Positions 1 through 10,492 are shown, counted from the stretch's first letter. The stretch: 64,000 bases of DNA from Amphiura filiformis (GCF_039555335.1 NC_092628.1:101454647-101518646); one strand, 5' to 3'. Numbers and translations: made by a program. Notes: a model not told the origin generated them from the letters alone.

Positions 1-1
1 G

Positions 2-217
2 TTTGGCACTGATCTCTTTGGCGGAGTCTTTCACAGGCTCGCGGAGGATGAGATTACCAGGCGGAAGGCGGCCAAGGAGGCTAGCCAGCCAAAGGCTTCG
101 GCTACATCCGCGTCCAAGCGGTTTCGAGCCAACGCAGGTCTACGGTCAGCCAACGCGACATTTAACCAGGCCTTGCCTCAAAAACTGTTGGTTGCCCAGC
201 AATTTCTGAATTGCTGA
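2..217 (+). pseudogene. Repeat-associated coding fragment, possibly retroelement gag-like (fossil)
   Basis: An open frame enters from the left edge and ends near 217. It is rich in Lys, Arg, Ala and Gln. Its last third (about 137-205) is closely similar to 15970-16046, so it belongs to a dispersed repeat and not to a unique host gene. The family is not recognised; a gag-like basic protein of a retroelement is one possibility because the related copy continues into an Arg/Gly-rich stretch. It is treated as a broken fossil. Confidence 0.35.
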
Positions 218-379
218 GTTGCTCATAAAAAGTTTCTTCATTGTTGATACAAGAAAGGAACCAACTATGACAGAGAAAACCTAAGAAATCTTCGTCAGAT
301 ATAGAACTTCATGATGATGAGGAGTCCGACTCCGATTTCAAAGTCGGTTAAAATATTCCCAAGACTGAGAAAAATAAAG

Positions 380-534
380 ATTTTGTAATGATAGACGATC
401 ATAGGCTAGCACTTTCTTCAAAACAGGATAAATTCGAAAAGCTTTGTGTTGGATAGTGACCGATACAAAGGTTTTCATAGTTTATCCTGTTTTGAAGAAA
501 GGGCTAGGCTATAATTAGACTATCATTACAAAAT
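380..534. repeat. Fold-back repeat with about 54-bp inverted arms
   Basis: Arms at 380-432 and 481-534 are near-perfect reverse complements. Both contain TTTCTTCAAAACAGGATAAA, and the spacer is about 48 bp. The shape suggests a small MITE or hairpin element. No target duplication is obvious. The flanks, 218-379 and 535-845, hold nothing I can name. Confidence 0.6.
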
Positions 535-845
535 TTGTTTTTATGAAAACCATTGTTTATACATTAGAGCAGTTTTGAACCGACATATTGTGTGGGGAAG
601 TTATTTTGTGGACTCTAAATCAGTATTTGACTATTTTGCAACGTTCAGAACTTCGGACCCCTTAGATTCTCACTGGAGCCCTTAAATTTGGGTTTTGCAG
701 GACCTAAAAGGTCCGGAAAAATCAACTGACTCCTTTACATTTTTGAGCTCCCGCTATCCCTGCTGGATCCATAGTCCAGAGGCAATTTGTTCTGTTCATC
801 ATACATAATCTCCGATCAATATAATGAACCTTGACTCTGACTACG

Positions 846-3690
846 CGGTCCCTATGTAGCCAAATTCTTAGAAGAATTTGAATGTTTTCTGTATGACATA
901 TCGCATCGTCCTGGAAAACCTTTAATTTTAGGAGATTTGAACATTCACGCTGATGATCCGTTAAAGTATGATGTTTCACGTTATCTTGCAATGCTTTCTC
1001 AACATGATTTCCATCAATTTGTGGACAGTCCTACTCACAAGTCGGGTCATATTATAGATCATGTGATCTGTCGCGTTGAAGACAACCTGTTGATTAGATG
1101 CAATGTATCCCCTAACAGACACGGTTCAGATCATCATATGATTGAATGTACCATTAATAAATCAAAACCAGTTCCAGAAAGAAGAGCGGTCACAAGAAGG
1201 GACTTTAAAGATCTTGACATCGACGTTTTCAAGACCGACTTGAATCATGAACTTCGCGAACTAGTAAAGCTTGAAGATCCTAATGAACAGGCCGTTGAGT
1301 ATAACATCAGAGTGCGCAAGGTTCTTGACAAACATTGTCCGGAAGAGACACAATTTCAAAGAACGATCAGATGTCCTAAATGGTTCGACGATAACATCAG
1401 ATCGGCCAGAAGGGAACGCCACAAACGTGAGCGCAAATGGCGGAAAACTCTCAGTGACTCTGATCGCGATGCATATCTTGAACAAAATAAAGTCGTAAAT
1501 AACATGATTATTCAATCTAAGAAAGATCATTTCAGAAATGTTTTAGCTGATGCTGATGCAAAAACAATGTATCGGACTGTAAATACACTTCTAAATACTG
1601 GTAGCTCAAATGGTGCTTTACCAACTTGTATCTCAAATGAAACACTCAGTAATAATTTTGCTAATTATTTTGAGGACAAAGTGTCAAAAATAAGGTCTGA
1701 GCTTGATGATCAATGTGTTACTGAAACTGTAAATATGTGTTCAAATGATGATGATGTTGTTGTTTCTTCCATGTCACAGACACCTACTGATAATGTGTGC
1801 AATAGTAATCATGTTAAGTCATCTACTGATAATATGTGCAATAATGTTCATGTGTTTGATATTTTTTCCCCTGTTCATGAAGCTGAGGTTCAAAAGATCA
1901 TATCCAAAATCCCCAACAAAACTAGTTCTCTCGATCCTCTTCCCACGTGGTTGTTGAAGGAATGTACTGACATCATTGCCCCTTTTGTTGTTTCACTAAT
2001 AAACAACTCTTTCAGTGCTGGGTCTTTTCCTTCCATCCTTCGCGATGCAGTTATTTCACCTCTCATCAAGAAATCCACCCTCAACCCGGATGTGTTAAAA
2101 CATTACCGTCCAGTGTCTAATCTTCCTACACTTGGTAAAATTATTGAATATCCTGCTGTTTCAAGGTTCAATGATCATCTTCAGTCCGAAAACCTTACTG
2201 AAGAATTCCAATCTGCTTACAAGCCAGGCCATAGTACTGAGACGGCCCTTTTGCGGGTTTAGAATGATATTGTTAATGAACTCGGTAGTGGTAGAATTGT
2301 ATTATTTGTTTTGTTAGATATGTCTGCAGCATTCGATACCATCGATCATAACATTCTTGTAAATAGATTTCAAAATGAATATGGTATCGAGGGTTGTGTT
2401 TTAAAGTGGTTTGATTCTTATCTCAGAGACCGTAGTAGTAAAGTTTGTGTCTCAGGTAGTTACTCTTCTGTACATAAGCTTAAATATGGCGTTCCACAAG
2501 GATCTGTCGCAGGTCCACCGATTTTCACCTCTTACTCTAAGCCTGTTACCAGCATTTTTAAGCGCTTCAGTGTTGCATATCATATCTATGCTGACGACAC
2601 CCAGCTGTATGTGAGCTATGATCCTAAGGTGTCCGGTGATAGGGAAGCTGCGCAAGCTCGCTTAACAAATTGCATTGCTGAGGTTAAAGCGTGGATGTTG
2701 AAAAACAAACTTAGGCTGAACGATTCTAAGACAGAATTCTTTATTATTTCGTCTCAAAAACAAAGAAATTCCATTCAGTGCGTTGACCTGAAGATTGGTG
2801 AATCTGCGATAGCTCCTGTGCCTTCTGTTAAGAACTTAGGTGTCATATTTGATCCCTGTCTCAAAATGGACTTACAGGTGTCTTCACTTTGTCGTACTGT
2901 TAATTTTCATTTGCGCAATATCTCACGTATTCGTCGTTTTATAGATCAAAATACATGTGCACATGCAGTACGATCTCTTGTTCTCTCTCGGCTGGATTAT
3001 GGCAACTCTTTGTTAGGTGGCATATCAGCTTTCAATGCACAGCGGCTGCAAAGGCTTCAAAATCGTGCGGCACGCTTGATTTACTGTGTTGATAGGCGCA
3101 CGAGCACTTCGCCGTTATTGCGCGAACTTCACTGGTTGCCAGTCCAGCAGAGAATAGACTTCAAGCTCCTAATGCATGTGTACAACTGTGTGTATAAATT
3201 AGCACCCATGTATCTCCAAGACCTTCTTCGTAGTTATAAGCCTGGTCGAGCTGGCCTTAGATCATCTAAAGATACTTTGCGCCTTGAAGTTCCATCTACT
3301 AAACGCGTAATTAGCGATAGCGCTTTCTGTGTTCTTGGACCCAAGCTTTGGAATCAGCTTCCCATTAATATCCGTCAGGCTCCCAGCGTAAAAGTATTCA
3401 AAATGTTATTAAAAACTCATCTTTTCCCCAAAGAGTAGCTATCTTTGCATATAATGTTTTTAAATATTGTCGCTTTGGTGTAATAATGATTGTAATTTAT
3501 CGGTAATATTGAATTGATGCTTTTATTTATGTGTAATTTTACTATATCATTTTTGCATTGTATTTTATATTTTTCAGTATATTCTTTCGTGTTTTTAAAT
3601 TGTGTATTTTAGCATTTATCTTGTAAAGCGCCTCGATCTATTGAAGAGGCGCTATATAAATGTGCAAATAATAATAATAATAATAATGAT
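846..3690 (+). mobile_element. L2-like LINE (non-LTR retrotransposon), 5'-truncated, nearly intact
   Basis: The element runs from the late endonuclease domain through reverse transcriptase to a 3' tail. Endonuclease motifs are LILGDLNIH near 930 and a SDHH block near 1125. RT motifs follow: FRPVSNLP-like block near 2105, DMSAAFDTIDHNIL near 2315, GVPQGSVAGP near 2490 and YADDTQLY near 2590. The C-terminal LHWLPVQQR block near 3130 is typical of L2-type LINEs. The 3' UTR carries a small inverted repeat (GCGCCTC / GAGGCGC) and ends in an (AAT)n tail at about 3668-3690, the usual L2 arrangement. The 5' end is truncated, as is normal for LINE copies. Only one internal stop interrupts the frame, so the copy is young. 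Confidence 0.9.
937..3438 (+). CDS. LINE ORF2: APE endonuclease C-terminal part plus reverse transcriptase
   Basis: The frame is open from 937 to 2259 and again from 2263 to 3438. A single TAG at 2260-2262 replaces a codon where relatives usually have a sense residue; there is no frameshift. The first part holds the end of the AP-like endonuclease and the linker to RT, with a Ser/Asp-rich stretch. The second part holds RT motifs 3 to 7, including the catalytic YADD at about residues 92-95 of the second part, followed by the C-terminal domain. The product would nick target DNA and prime cDNA synthesis. The missing N-terminal endonuclease catalytic residues make this copy non-autonomous. Confidence 0.85.
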
Positions 3691-3834
3691 ATCGCCTCCC
3701 GGGAGTCTGCTTATCAAAATACATCAGATGTCTATACATAACGATAAGAAATACGTTATAAAGATAATACTGTTATGCACGTTTCAGTTGCAATATGATA
3801 GAATTTCAATGTGTAACATAGTGCAGTCATGCTG

Positions 3835-4523
3835 CACAGCAAACATGATTCGACCTCTGCAGTACTTAAACCTGATTAATAGGAAATTACTCCAGCAAAA
3901 TCAATCGATAAAGTCTAGTCTATCCACCACATTGAATGATGGACTGCACGTATGCCCAAATATGGCACTTGCCAATCAATAATCATCTATTTGAAATCCC
4001 CTGACTCGCTGCACTGACCAAAGTTATGGACAGACGTGGGAGCTGTTTTTCCTGTTATCTGTCATTTACATATCGGGGAAGTACGAACATTTGCAGATGC
4101 CCTACCTACTCAGTTTTTAGCCTACATATATACATTATTATCCTTGATTGACAGCAAGTACAACAAATATCCGTCAATTGGTTTAGCCCGGGGGTTTAGC
4201 TTTAATGCCCTTCGGAAGAGAGCGGTCTACTAGTGAGTGATAGTCACTAAAAGTTACATTCGATTTACACAGGGAATTTTACAGGCATGCCGTGCCCTTC
4301 CTTACTGAAATACCAAAGTGCGAATATTTCCAAATATCTAAATTAGCTAAAATTTAGGACATGTTACAAAACTATATTTTCTAGAATTTCAGAGAGTAGG
4401 CCTACAACAAATATTTCCCGGTTATTTTTACACAGTGACGTTAACTAGGCAATGGCCTATTATACTTCTAACATACACTGTTTGTAGAGGTCACACATCG
4501 ATGGTGCGAGTACTGTGTATTGT
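3835..4523. repeat. Dispersed repeat R1, copy a (left part, split by PLE 1)
   Basis: About 690 bp, starting near GCACAGCAAACATGATTCGA. It recurs at 16243-16605 (partial), 16862-17560, and inverted at 39985-40695. The remaining 3' end of this copy lies at 7391-7426, beyond the Penelope insertion. R1 ends with GAACAGTAACTGCAG, 12 bp short of the LDLR-A exon on both duplicated blocks. No long ORF or clear terminal inverted repeat was seen, so the class is unknown. The short gap 3691-3834 holds nothing recognised. Confidence 0.75.
4513..4523. repeat. Target-site duplication of PLE 1 (left)
   Basis: CTGTGTATTGT occurs here and again at 7391-7401. Removing 4524-7390 plus one copy restores the R1 sequence as seen uninterrupted at 17520-17560, so the boundaries of the Penelope insertion are well defined. 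Confidence 0.75.
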
Positions 4524-4559
4524 TGGTATTTGCAATTTCATACTAGTCCAAATATTTCC

Positions 4560-4605
4560 ACTTACTTGCAGACGTTTCGGAAACTCACAGTTTCCTTTAT
4601 CGATG
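4560..4605 (-). ncRNA. Degenerate hammerhead-ribozyme-like fold at the PLE 1 3' end
   Basis: On the minus strand, a seven-base-pair stem GGAAACT / AGTTTCC with a three-base loop is followed directly by GAAAC. This matches stem II plus the GAA core of a hammerhead. The upstream core, normally CTGATGA, reads TCGATAAA, so C3, U4 and G8 are altered and activity is unlikely. The same sequence stands inverted at about 7268-7312. Hammerheads are known in Penelope-like elements; this one is a decayed match. Confidence 0.45.
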
Positions 4606-5829
4606 CTATTGTTGCAGTGACGATCTGTGTACAGCAGATGATTTTTGCTGCTTAGCAACCGAGTTGCCAGTTGATTTCTCAGCTATCAGATCGTCAAAGA
4701 CGTGACTCAAGTTGTATTGCTCCTCGTCTCGGTTCATGGTTTTTCCCCGCTTTCTGATGGTGATTGCCTCCTTAATCCATCTCTTATATCTATCACTCTC
4801 TTTGCCAACGATTCTAGCCTCCTCCCAATTGATGACGTGGTTGTTGTCTACTACGTGGTCGGTGATGGCTGATTTATGAACTACCGATTGGGATGCCTTT
4901 CTAGTGGCTCTGGTTTTTATATTGTCACCAATTTTTTCCGCCTCAGTTTTATACTCTTCCAAGCGTTTACCAAACTTTCTTCCTGTCTCACCAATGTATG
5001 ACAAGTCACAATTTTTACATGGGATTGAATATATCACGTCCGTGGAATGATGGGGATCTCGCTTGTCCTTGGGCTGAACCAGGAGATTCCGCAGCGTACA
5101 ATTGGGTTTCATGGCGGTTGAGATATTGTAAGATTTAAAGACTCTCGAGATGCGCTCTGAAACATCTTCCACGTACGGTATAACAACTAAGCCTTTAGAC
5201 TTGGTGGAATCATCTTTCTTTGGTCTATCTTTCTTAGGTTTAGGCTTAGCCATCTGGTCTTTCACTTTTTCAATACTCCATTCTGGGTAACCACAATTTT
5301 GGAGAGCCCCTTTGATATGAGTTTCCTCCTCTACCTTGTCTTGCTCTTCCGTGACTATTTTGTTCTTTCTGTCAAGGAGTGTACGCACGACGCCAAGTTT
5401 CTGGTGGAGGGGGTGGTGTGACCTAAAGTTCAAGTATTGGTCGGTGTGTGTTGCCTTCCGATAAACCATTAACTTAACTGACCCATCATCACGGCGAACA
5501 ATCAATGTGTCCAAAAATGGGATCTTACCATCTGCTTCCTTCTCAAAGGTGAATTTGATGGAGTCAGTGTCGTCAGCTTGATTCAGGTGGTCAGTGAGAT
5601 TATTAACTTCGTCCTTGCACACAATTTCTAAGATATCATCCACATATCTCTTCCATAGCTTAGGTTTACATTCCAAAGGAGCAGTGGCGATGGCAATGTC
5701 TTCCAGGTGTTCCATAAAAATATTGGCGGCCAAAGGTGAAACTGGGCTGCCCATTGCTGCGCCGAAAAGCTGCCTGTAAATCTTCCCACGGAACGTAAAA
5801 TAAGTGGTAGAGAGGATGAAATCAAGCAA
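4606..5829 (-). CDS. Penelope RT C-terminal half and GIY-YIG endonuclease
   Basis: The 407-residue frame has RT motif MGSPVSP at residues 26-32 and the catalytic YVDD at 62-65. FLDT lies near 105, and HTDQYLNF, a Penelope hallmark, near 128. A Lys-rich linker (about 195-212) leads to the GIY-YIG nuclease. There the CKNC pair (271-274) precedes SYIGETGRK (277-285). The C-terminus carries TMNRDEEQYNLSHVFDDLI, the usual Penelope tail. The frame runs to within a few bases of the hammerhead-like fold. Upstream RT sequence continues on the minus strand at about 5822-6110 in another frame, so this copy is not intact. Confidence 0.85.
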   Translation of the reverse strand: MLDFILSTTYFTFRGKIYRQLFGAAMGSPVSPLAANIFMEHLEDIAIATAPLECKPKLWKRYVDDILEIVCKDEVNNLTDHLNQADDTDSIKFTFEKEADGKIPFLDTLIVRRDDGSVKLMVYRKATHTDQYLNFRSHHPLHQKLGVVRTLLDRKNKIVTEEQDKVEEETHIKGALQNCGYPEWSIEKVKDQMAKPKPKKDRPKKDDSTKSKGLVVIPYVEDVSERISRVFKSYNISTAMKPNCTLRNLLVQPKDKRDPHHSTDVIYSIPCKNCDLSYIGETGRKFGKRLEEYKTEAEKIGDNIKTRATRKASQSVVHKSAITDHVVDNNHVINWEEARIVGKESDRYKRWIKEAITIRKRGKTMNRDEEQYNLSHVFDDLIAEKSTGNSVAKQQKSSAVHRSSLQQ

Positions 5830-6110
5830 TCACTACATCTTCTGTTGTTAAGTTGAAGCCGTGAGATTTATTATACTCTTTCAACCAACCCTCCTTCTGT
5901 AGCCTTTCTTTAACAATGTCCAGAACTTTATTGATGGGCGTGCACGTAAACAAGGAAACCACATCATGGGAGTTTAGTATGTCCCCTTCCTCTATCACTA
6001 CATCCACTAACTCCTCCGCTAAAGACTTTGAGTTTAACACATGGTGAGTGGAATTTCCTCTTGTTATGGTCACTAAAATGACCCAGGCCAAAATCACTTG
6101 CTTCGGGTTC
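5822..6110 (-). pseudogene. Penelope RT fragment upstream of the main frame
   Basis: The minus-strand translation includes LAEELVDVVIEEGDILNSHD and VVSLFTCTPINKVLDIV, the Penelope RT motif A region with its usual VSLFT(S/C)xP block. It ends where the longer frame begins, so it is the same RT in a shifted frame. The N-terminal finger region of RT is missing beyond about 6110. Confidence 0.7.
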
Positions 6111-6137
6111 ACGCAACACCAAACACACAAACACACT

Positions 6138-7213
6138 GTTTCTTACATAGAACAACTTATGATTATTTATTAATTAATGCAGTATGGCTGTCAATTAAAT
6201 CCTTATACAATATTACAACAATTATCAACATTAATACAAAGAATATATTTAGCTATAATTACTTAACCAAGCCTGGAGATCTTGATTGGCTGACTTTCTG
6301 ATGATATTCCGTTGATGGTCTCAGTTCTTGATCCAAGATCCGGCAATGTCCGCGCCCGGTGTCCGCGATCCTATCTATCCAAGGTAAATCTCAGTCCAAA
6401 GTCCTGATGACTATATCTTCACTATCCTAGCTGCTATGCTAGTGTTCTCCAAATGGTCTTCTATGTTGACCGTAAGCTCCTCTCTCGGAGATCTCTTGAG
6501 CAAGCTTTCTGCTCCACTTGACAAGACTATGTCAGACCAGCAATATACCACAGTTTGATGATGGAGATATTTCAGTCTGCCGCTTCTTTGAGTCGACAGC
6601 AAAATCAAGCACTATTGGCTCAACTAACGCCTTTGGCGTATTTAATTCTCTCCAGCACAATAACCGCGAACCGAAGTTTGAAGACTTCAATTATGGTAAC
6701 TTTGTACCAATACTGGCTAACATAAATTTCACAGAGTTATCTCTTACAACTCAGTCTCCTCTCTCTCCTTGCTGCCAATCATTCAATCCTCAGGCTTTTT
6801 ATACTATTTCTTATGATTCTAGATTAATCTAATTACATCACTTCCCAAAATAGTGCATGAAATCACCACAAGCCAATCAGACTCATTACTCTGTACACAG
6901 TTCTAAAAATAGCACATTACCTCAACACAAGCCAATCACAATCCTTTACCTGTGTACAGTGCTGCACTGTGATTTCTTGGCATCGTGCCAGCAGCACTTA
7001 CTGCTGTGGTAATCATGTTCTATTTGATTCCATTATGATCCAGAACTTTCTCCATATTACTAAATATGCATTTTTTGATCACTTTTAATCATTTAACCTT
7101 CTAGAATATTCCATGTATAAACAAATGGAGATAAATCTCACAACAAGTGAAAATTAATGTTTGATGACAAAATACAAAACTTTTAATGAATATTATCATA
7201 ATTTGGGGCATGT
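6138..7213 (-). mobile_element. Possible solo LTR (fossil)
   Basis: On the minus strand the unit begins TGTTACATG and ends TGTAAGAAACA, giving TG...CA ends. About 400 bases in lies a TATA-like AGTATAAAAAGCC followed by a pyrimidine/purine-rich stretch, which resembles an LTR promoter. It sits inside the Penelope insertion. I see no matching target duplication and no internal coding region, so this is tentative. Confidence 0.35.
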
Positions 7214-7341
7214 AACACTCTGCTGTACACAGATCGTCACTGCAACAATCATGACAATAGCATCGATAAAGGAAACTGTGAGTTTCCGAAACGTCTGCAA
7301 GTAAGTGGAAATATTTGGACTAGTTGTATGAAATTGCAAAT
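7213..7341 (+). repeat. Inverted terminal segment of PLE 1
   Basis: This is the reverse complement of 4525-4642, from the ACACAGATCGTCACTGCAAC block to the CAAATACCA block. It differs by small changes, including an extra segment near 7250. It contains the same hammerhead-like GGAAACT/AGTTTCC stem, and the right target duplication follows at 7391. Confidence 0.8.
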
Positions 7342-7438
7342 ACCAGTTTACTATGAACAGTCCTGATGAACATCTTCAAGAAAGAAAAAACTGTGTATTG
7401 TGTATAGGAAAATGAACAGTAACTGCAGTATGACTTAC

Positions 7439-7576
7439 CTCTCGGACAATTTTGCTCATCTGAGTAGTCGCCACAATCATTTTGTCCATCACATCGATGA
7501 TATTCGAATATGCAGCGTCCACTGGGACAACGAAATTCCCATAATTCCAAGCAAACCCTTTCTCCTGAATCTTGAT
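7439..7576 (-). CDS. LDLR class A exon 2 of a secreted/membrane protein gene
   Basis: Reading on the minus strand, the acceptor CTTACAG precedes position 7576 and the donor GAGAG|GTAAGT follows 7439. The exon is 138 bp and phase 1-1. Its translation has all six LDLR-A cysteines: [36 protein letters not shown]. It keeps the calcium-binding pattern of D in CDG, D in NDC and the DYSDE acidic motif. LDLR-A modules bind ligands extracellularly and fold around calcium. The exon joins the preceding LDLR-A exon (17574-17708) in frame through a split GAT codon. Following exons would lie at lower coordinates; none was identified in 1-7438. Confidence 0.85.
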
Positions 7577-8539
7577 CTGTAAGATTGGTGAGATTTATGA
7601 CAATTACATGTATTATCGATACAACAGATGCTTATTGATGTTCAAAGATTCACCCTAACACTCCCCAATTCTACAAAAAACTGTTACCGCTGAAGAAGAT
7701 GGATTTAGCGAGTAACGGGCAGGTTCTTTCAGAGGAGCAAGTACCGATGAAAAACACACACAGAGAGTATCAATTATGAAGTTAATAGATATTTATTCGG
7801 CAGGTGTTGATTTTCTTTGCTGAACACAAATGTTCTTGATGATAAATAAAAACAGCAAGTCTTGATTCAGATGATGGTGAGAGAGAGAGAGAGAGAGAGA
7901 AGAACACGTCTTCTTCGTCTGGTGGTCACAAATCAAAGACACTGGGATCTCCCTGATTTTTCAGACCAGGGTGATCCCCTGGTCAACTTTCAACCAATCA
8001 CGATAGGGTAGAGATCCCAGGGCCTAATTGCGGCCACCAACGTTAGTTTCATAATCCCAATTAAGACAATTGTGGGATTATAGATTTTGATCCCTTCACA
8101 ATAAGGATGAGAGATAAATCTCAGAATTGGTGATATTATTGGATTGCCTTTTTAGGATTCATCTATATGATACCTGAATAATAATAGAGGAGGGGATGAA
8201 GGTACCGATAAACGGTGGACAAACACTTAAGAAAATGGCCTGATTATGATAATATATATTTTGGGGGTAAACAGAATGATTATCTCCCAGGTCTCTCTTT
8301 TCCAGATCTTTCCCTATTAATTGATGGTTATTATTAATTATCCTAAAGTTAATATCTTTTCTCTATCCGTCCATTCTGATCTCATACATTTACTACAAAG
8401 CGTCTGCAAGACCAAACATCCAACGTGATCATAGAAAGACATGTGATTTTGATACTTCATTCGCCCAATTTCAATCAATATTAACAATACAGCAGTATTT
8501 CTCAAGACAAAACCTTTGCAGTATAAAGTTCTATTGATC

Positions 8540-8819
8540 TTGGAATAGATTCATCAGGATTGTAAATTGTCATAAAGTTCAATAATTATGTAGACAAATC
8601 CAATTTTCTACTCACGGTTAGACAGTTTCGTCAACCAGGTCGGTTGACCCGCTGTTAAGAAGAACTGTGCACCCGAGGAATGAGAGATTTCGCGGGAGTG
8701 TAGGTGGATCATCGCATTACTGAAGAAGTCAACCGACCTGGTTGACGAAACTGTCTAACCGTGAGTAGAAAATTGGATTTGTCTACATAATTATTAAACT
8801 TTATAAAGTTCTATTGATT
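8540..8819. mobile_element. Fold-back insertion with 76-bp inverted arms
   Basis: Arms at about 8572-8648 and 8728-8804 are nearly perfect reverse complements with a 79-bp loop. The duplicated block at 18540-18600 lacks this DNA. The word TATAAAGTTCTATTGAT occurs at 8522-8538 and 8803-8819 but only once in the other block, so it is either a 17-bp target duplication or a repeat created at insertion. No coding capacity is seen. A MITE or fold-back transposon is likely. Confidence 0.7.
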
Positions 8820-9033
8820 TAAATGCAGCGCGAAGATACAATCTTGAGAATGTCCTTTCAAAATAGTGATTATTTTGGGTGATATGAACATGTGTGCCTT
8901 ACGTAAAGACCGAGTATACACCAAATATGCTAACATGTTGCAAACAAACAACTTATTCATACCCCAACTAGAATCACCCCTACCACAAAGTCTGCTCTTG
9001 ATCACATTATATGTAATTATGATAATGTGATCA

Positions 9034-9719
9034 CCCAGCAAACACATAACGTTTTCGACATCATTCGCAAAAGGTTATAAAAGGTTGTCAGAAAACGTTT
9101 AAATGTCGGGTTATATAAAGGGTATAATAAGAGTATAAAACGTTTTCATAACCTTAAAAACATTTTTGATAATCTACTGCTCAGCAAACAAAAATGTTTT
9201 ACAGAAAACGTTTAAATGTCGGGTTATATAAAGGGTATAAAAACGTTTTAATAACATTCCAAAAACATTCTTGAAAACTTGATACAAAACATTCTAAACA
9301 GAATGTTATTTTTAGTTGAAAAATATTTTGCGAAAAATGTTTGCCCAAAATATTTTCAATAACGTTTTAAAAACGTTTTCATGACCTTTGTACAACCCGA
9401 CATTTAAATGTTATTAAAAAATAAAAAAAAAAACATTTTAAGAACATTTCTGTGTTTGCTGAATTCAAACATTTTAACATAATGTTTTTAAGTATTGACA
9501 CAATATTTGGCATGAATGTTTGTAAAAATAGTTTACAATAACATTTTTGAAAACATTTAAAATATTGTTGTAGTGTGTTTTCATACAAAACATTTTAAAA
9601 CGTTATCATGACCTTTATATAACCCGACATTTTAATGTTATTAAAACGTTTTTACCTAAACCAAATGCCAAAATATAACTTTTTTAAAACGTTTTTAAAA
9701 CGTTTTTGTGTTTGCTGGG
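9034..9719. mobile_element. MITE with CCCAGCAAACACA termini
   Basis: The termini are CCCAGCAAACACATAACG and, inverted, CGTTTTTGTGTTTGCTGGG. The 686-bp interior repeats words such as AACGTTTTAATAACATT and AACCCGACATTTAAATG on both strands, so it folds on itself. Fragments of the same family lie at 26766-26846, 30172-30330 and 31886-32352. There is no transposase ORF. The superfamily cannot be assigned because no clear target duplication is visible. Confidence 0.8.
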
Positions 9720-10252
9720 CAGTCAATATGGGGTGGTAACAACTGGGTTAAGTGATCACTTTTTCACGTACTGTACAAGGAAGTCACCCAAAGCAACATT
9801 CAACGAGCATAAGTACAAGGAACTTATACGATGTCCTCATTCACAAACTGATACTATCTGTCCGAATTTTGAGCCATACAAGTTTACGTGGTGAACTACC
9901 CGGAGCTCGTGAGTGGGTGGTGGTGGGGGGTTGTCATGAGGGGCTGCATGCCGGGTCGGATGCCGGGGTGGGGGCACAAGCCGTTTTCGGCAATTTTCAT
10001 AAGGATTTTATACATTTTAAAATTGATTGGGGGCACTTCGTCAAGTTACGACCTGGAAAATAAATTTTGAATTTATAGCCTTGAATGACCAACAATAACA
10101 ACAATATCAAAAAGCAATTATTTGCAAATCAAATTTGGGAAGAATATTCAACAAGACAGACTTAACAGGCCTACAAATTTCTGAATTATATAAAGTGAAA
10201 AACAATCAATCACGATTCACTGCAGTCAGCGAATCAATCAAATAAAACTAAA
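9720..10252. other. No recognised gene
   Basis: AT-rich unique-looking DNA with one GC-rich patch (about 9895-9985) of GGGTGGTGGTGGGGGG type. The short ORFs here show no family motif. Confidence 0.5.
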
Positions 10253-10492
10253 ACGAAAGGAGCAAGAAAAAATTTAAGAAATACGGTAGTGAAAAAGAGA
10301 AAGAAAGAGCGAGAAAGAAAAAGAACGAAAAAGAAAGAAAGAAATGAAAATAAAAGAGAAAGAAAAGAGGAAAGAAAGGAAGTAAAAATGAGAAAAGAGA
10401 AAAAAAATCAGCCTTACGGGGACTCGAACCCATAAAAATGGTTCATAACAGATTCCTAGTCCAACGCTCTATCCACTCGGCCATACATCAAC
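10253..10492 (-). mobile_element. tRNA-derived SINE with pyrimidine-rich tail
   Basis: On the minus strand the head (10492-10410) has an A box TGGCCGAGTGGATAGAGCG and a B box GGGTTCGAGTCCC. A long variable arm and the CTAGGAA loop resemble a serine/leucine-type tRNA. It is followed by about 155 bases of TTTC-rich tail. The acceptor stem does not close, so this is a SINE or tRNA pseudogene and not a working tRNA. Confidence 0.7.

Larger units (their letters stand above)
4524..7390 (-). mobile_element. Penelope-like element PLE 1 with inverted terminal segments
   Basis: The insertion is 2.87 kb and is bounded by an 11-bp target duplication. The coding strand is minus. It contains reverse transcriptase followed by a GIY-YIG endonuclease, the domain order that defines Penelope-like elements. 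The 3' end of the element (4525-4642) is repeated in inverted orientation at 7213-7341, about 118 bp of near identity. Inverted terminal segments of this sort are known for Penelope copies. A 1.08-kb unit at about 6138-7213 lies between the RT and the inverted segment and may be a later insertion. The RT N-terminal half is incomplete. Confidence 0.85.
7391..8828. repeat. Left copy of the duplicated LDLR-A exon block
   Basis: Together with 3835-4523 this segment matches 16862-18600 closely along its length. It includes the LDLR-A exon, the intron after it and a GA microsatellite (7879-7902, longer than in the other block). The two blocks diverge near 8828 / 18603. The left block carries an extra insertion at about 8540-8819. 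Confidence 0.85.

Noticed and set aside
6518-6832. 104-codon frame
   Set aside because: No recognisable motif, and it lies in a possible solo LTR inside PLE 1.
7400-7582. Plus-strand frame over the LDLR-A exon
   Set aside because: Shadow of the minus-strand exon, which has canonical cysteines and splice sites.
8572-8804. pri-miRNA hairpin
   Set aside because: Arms of 76 bp with a 79-base loop and absence from the paralogous block fit a fold-back transposon better.
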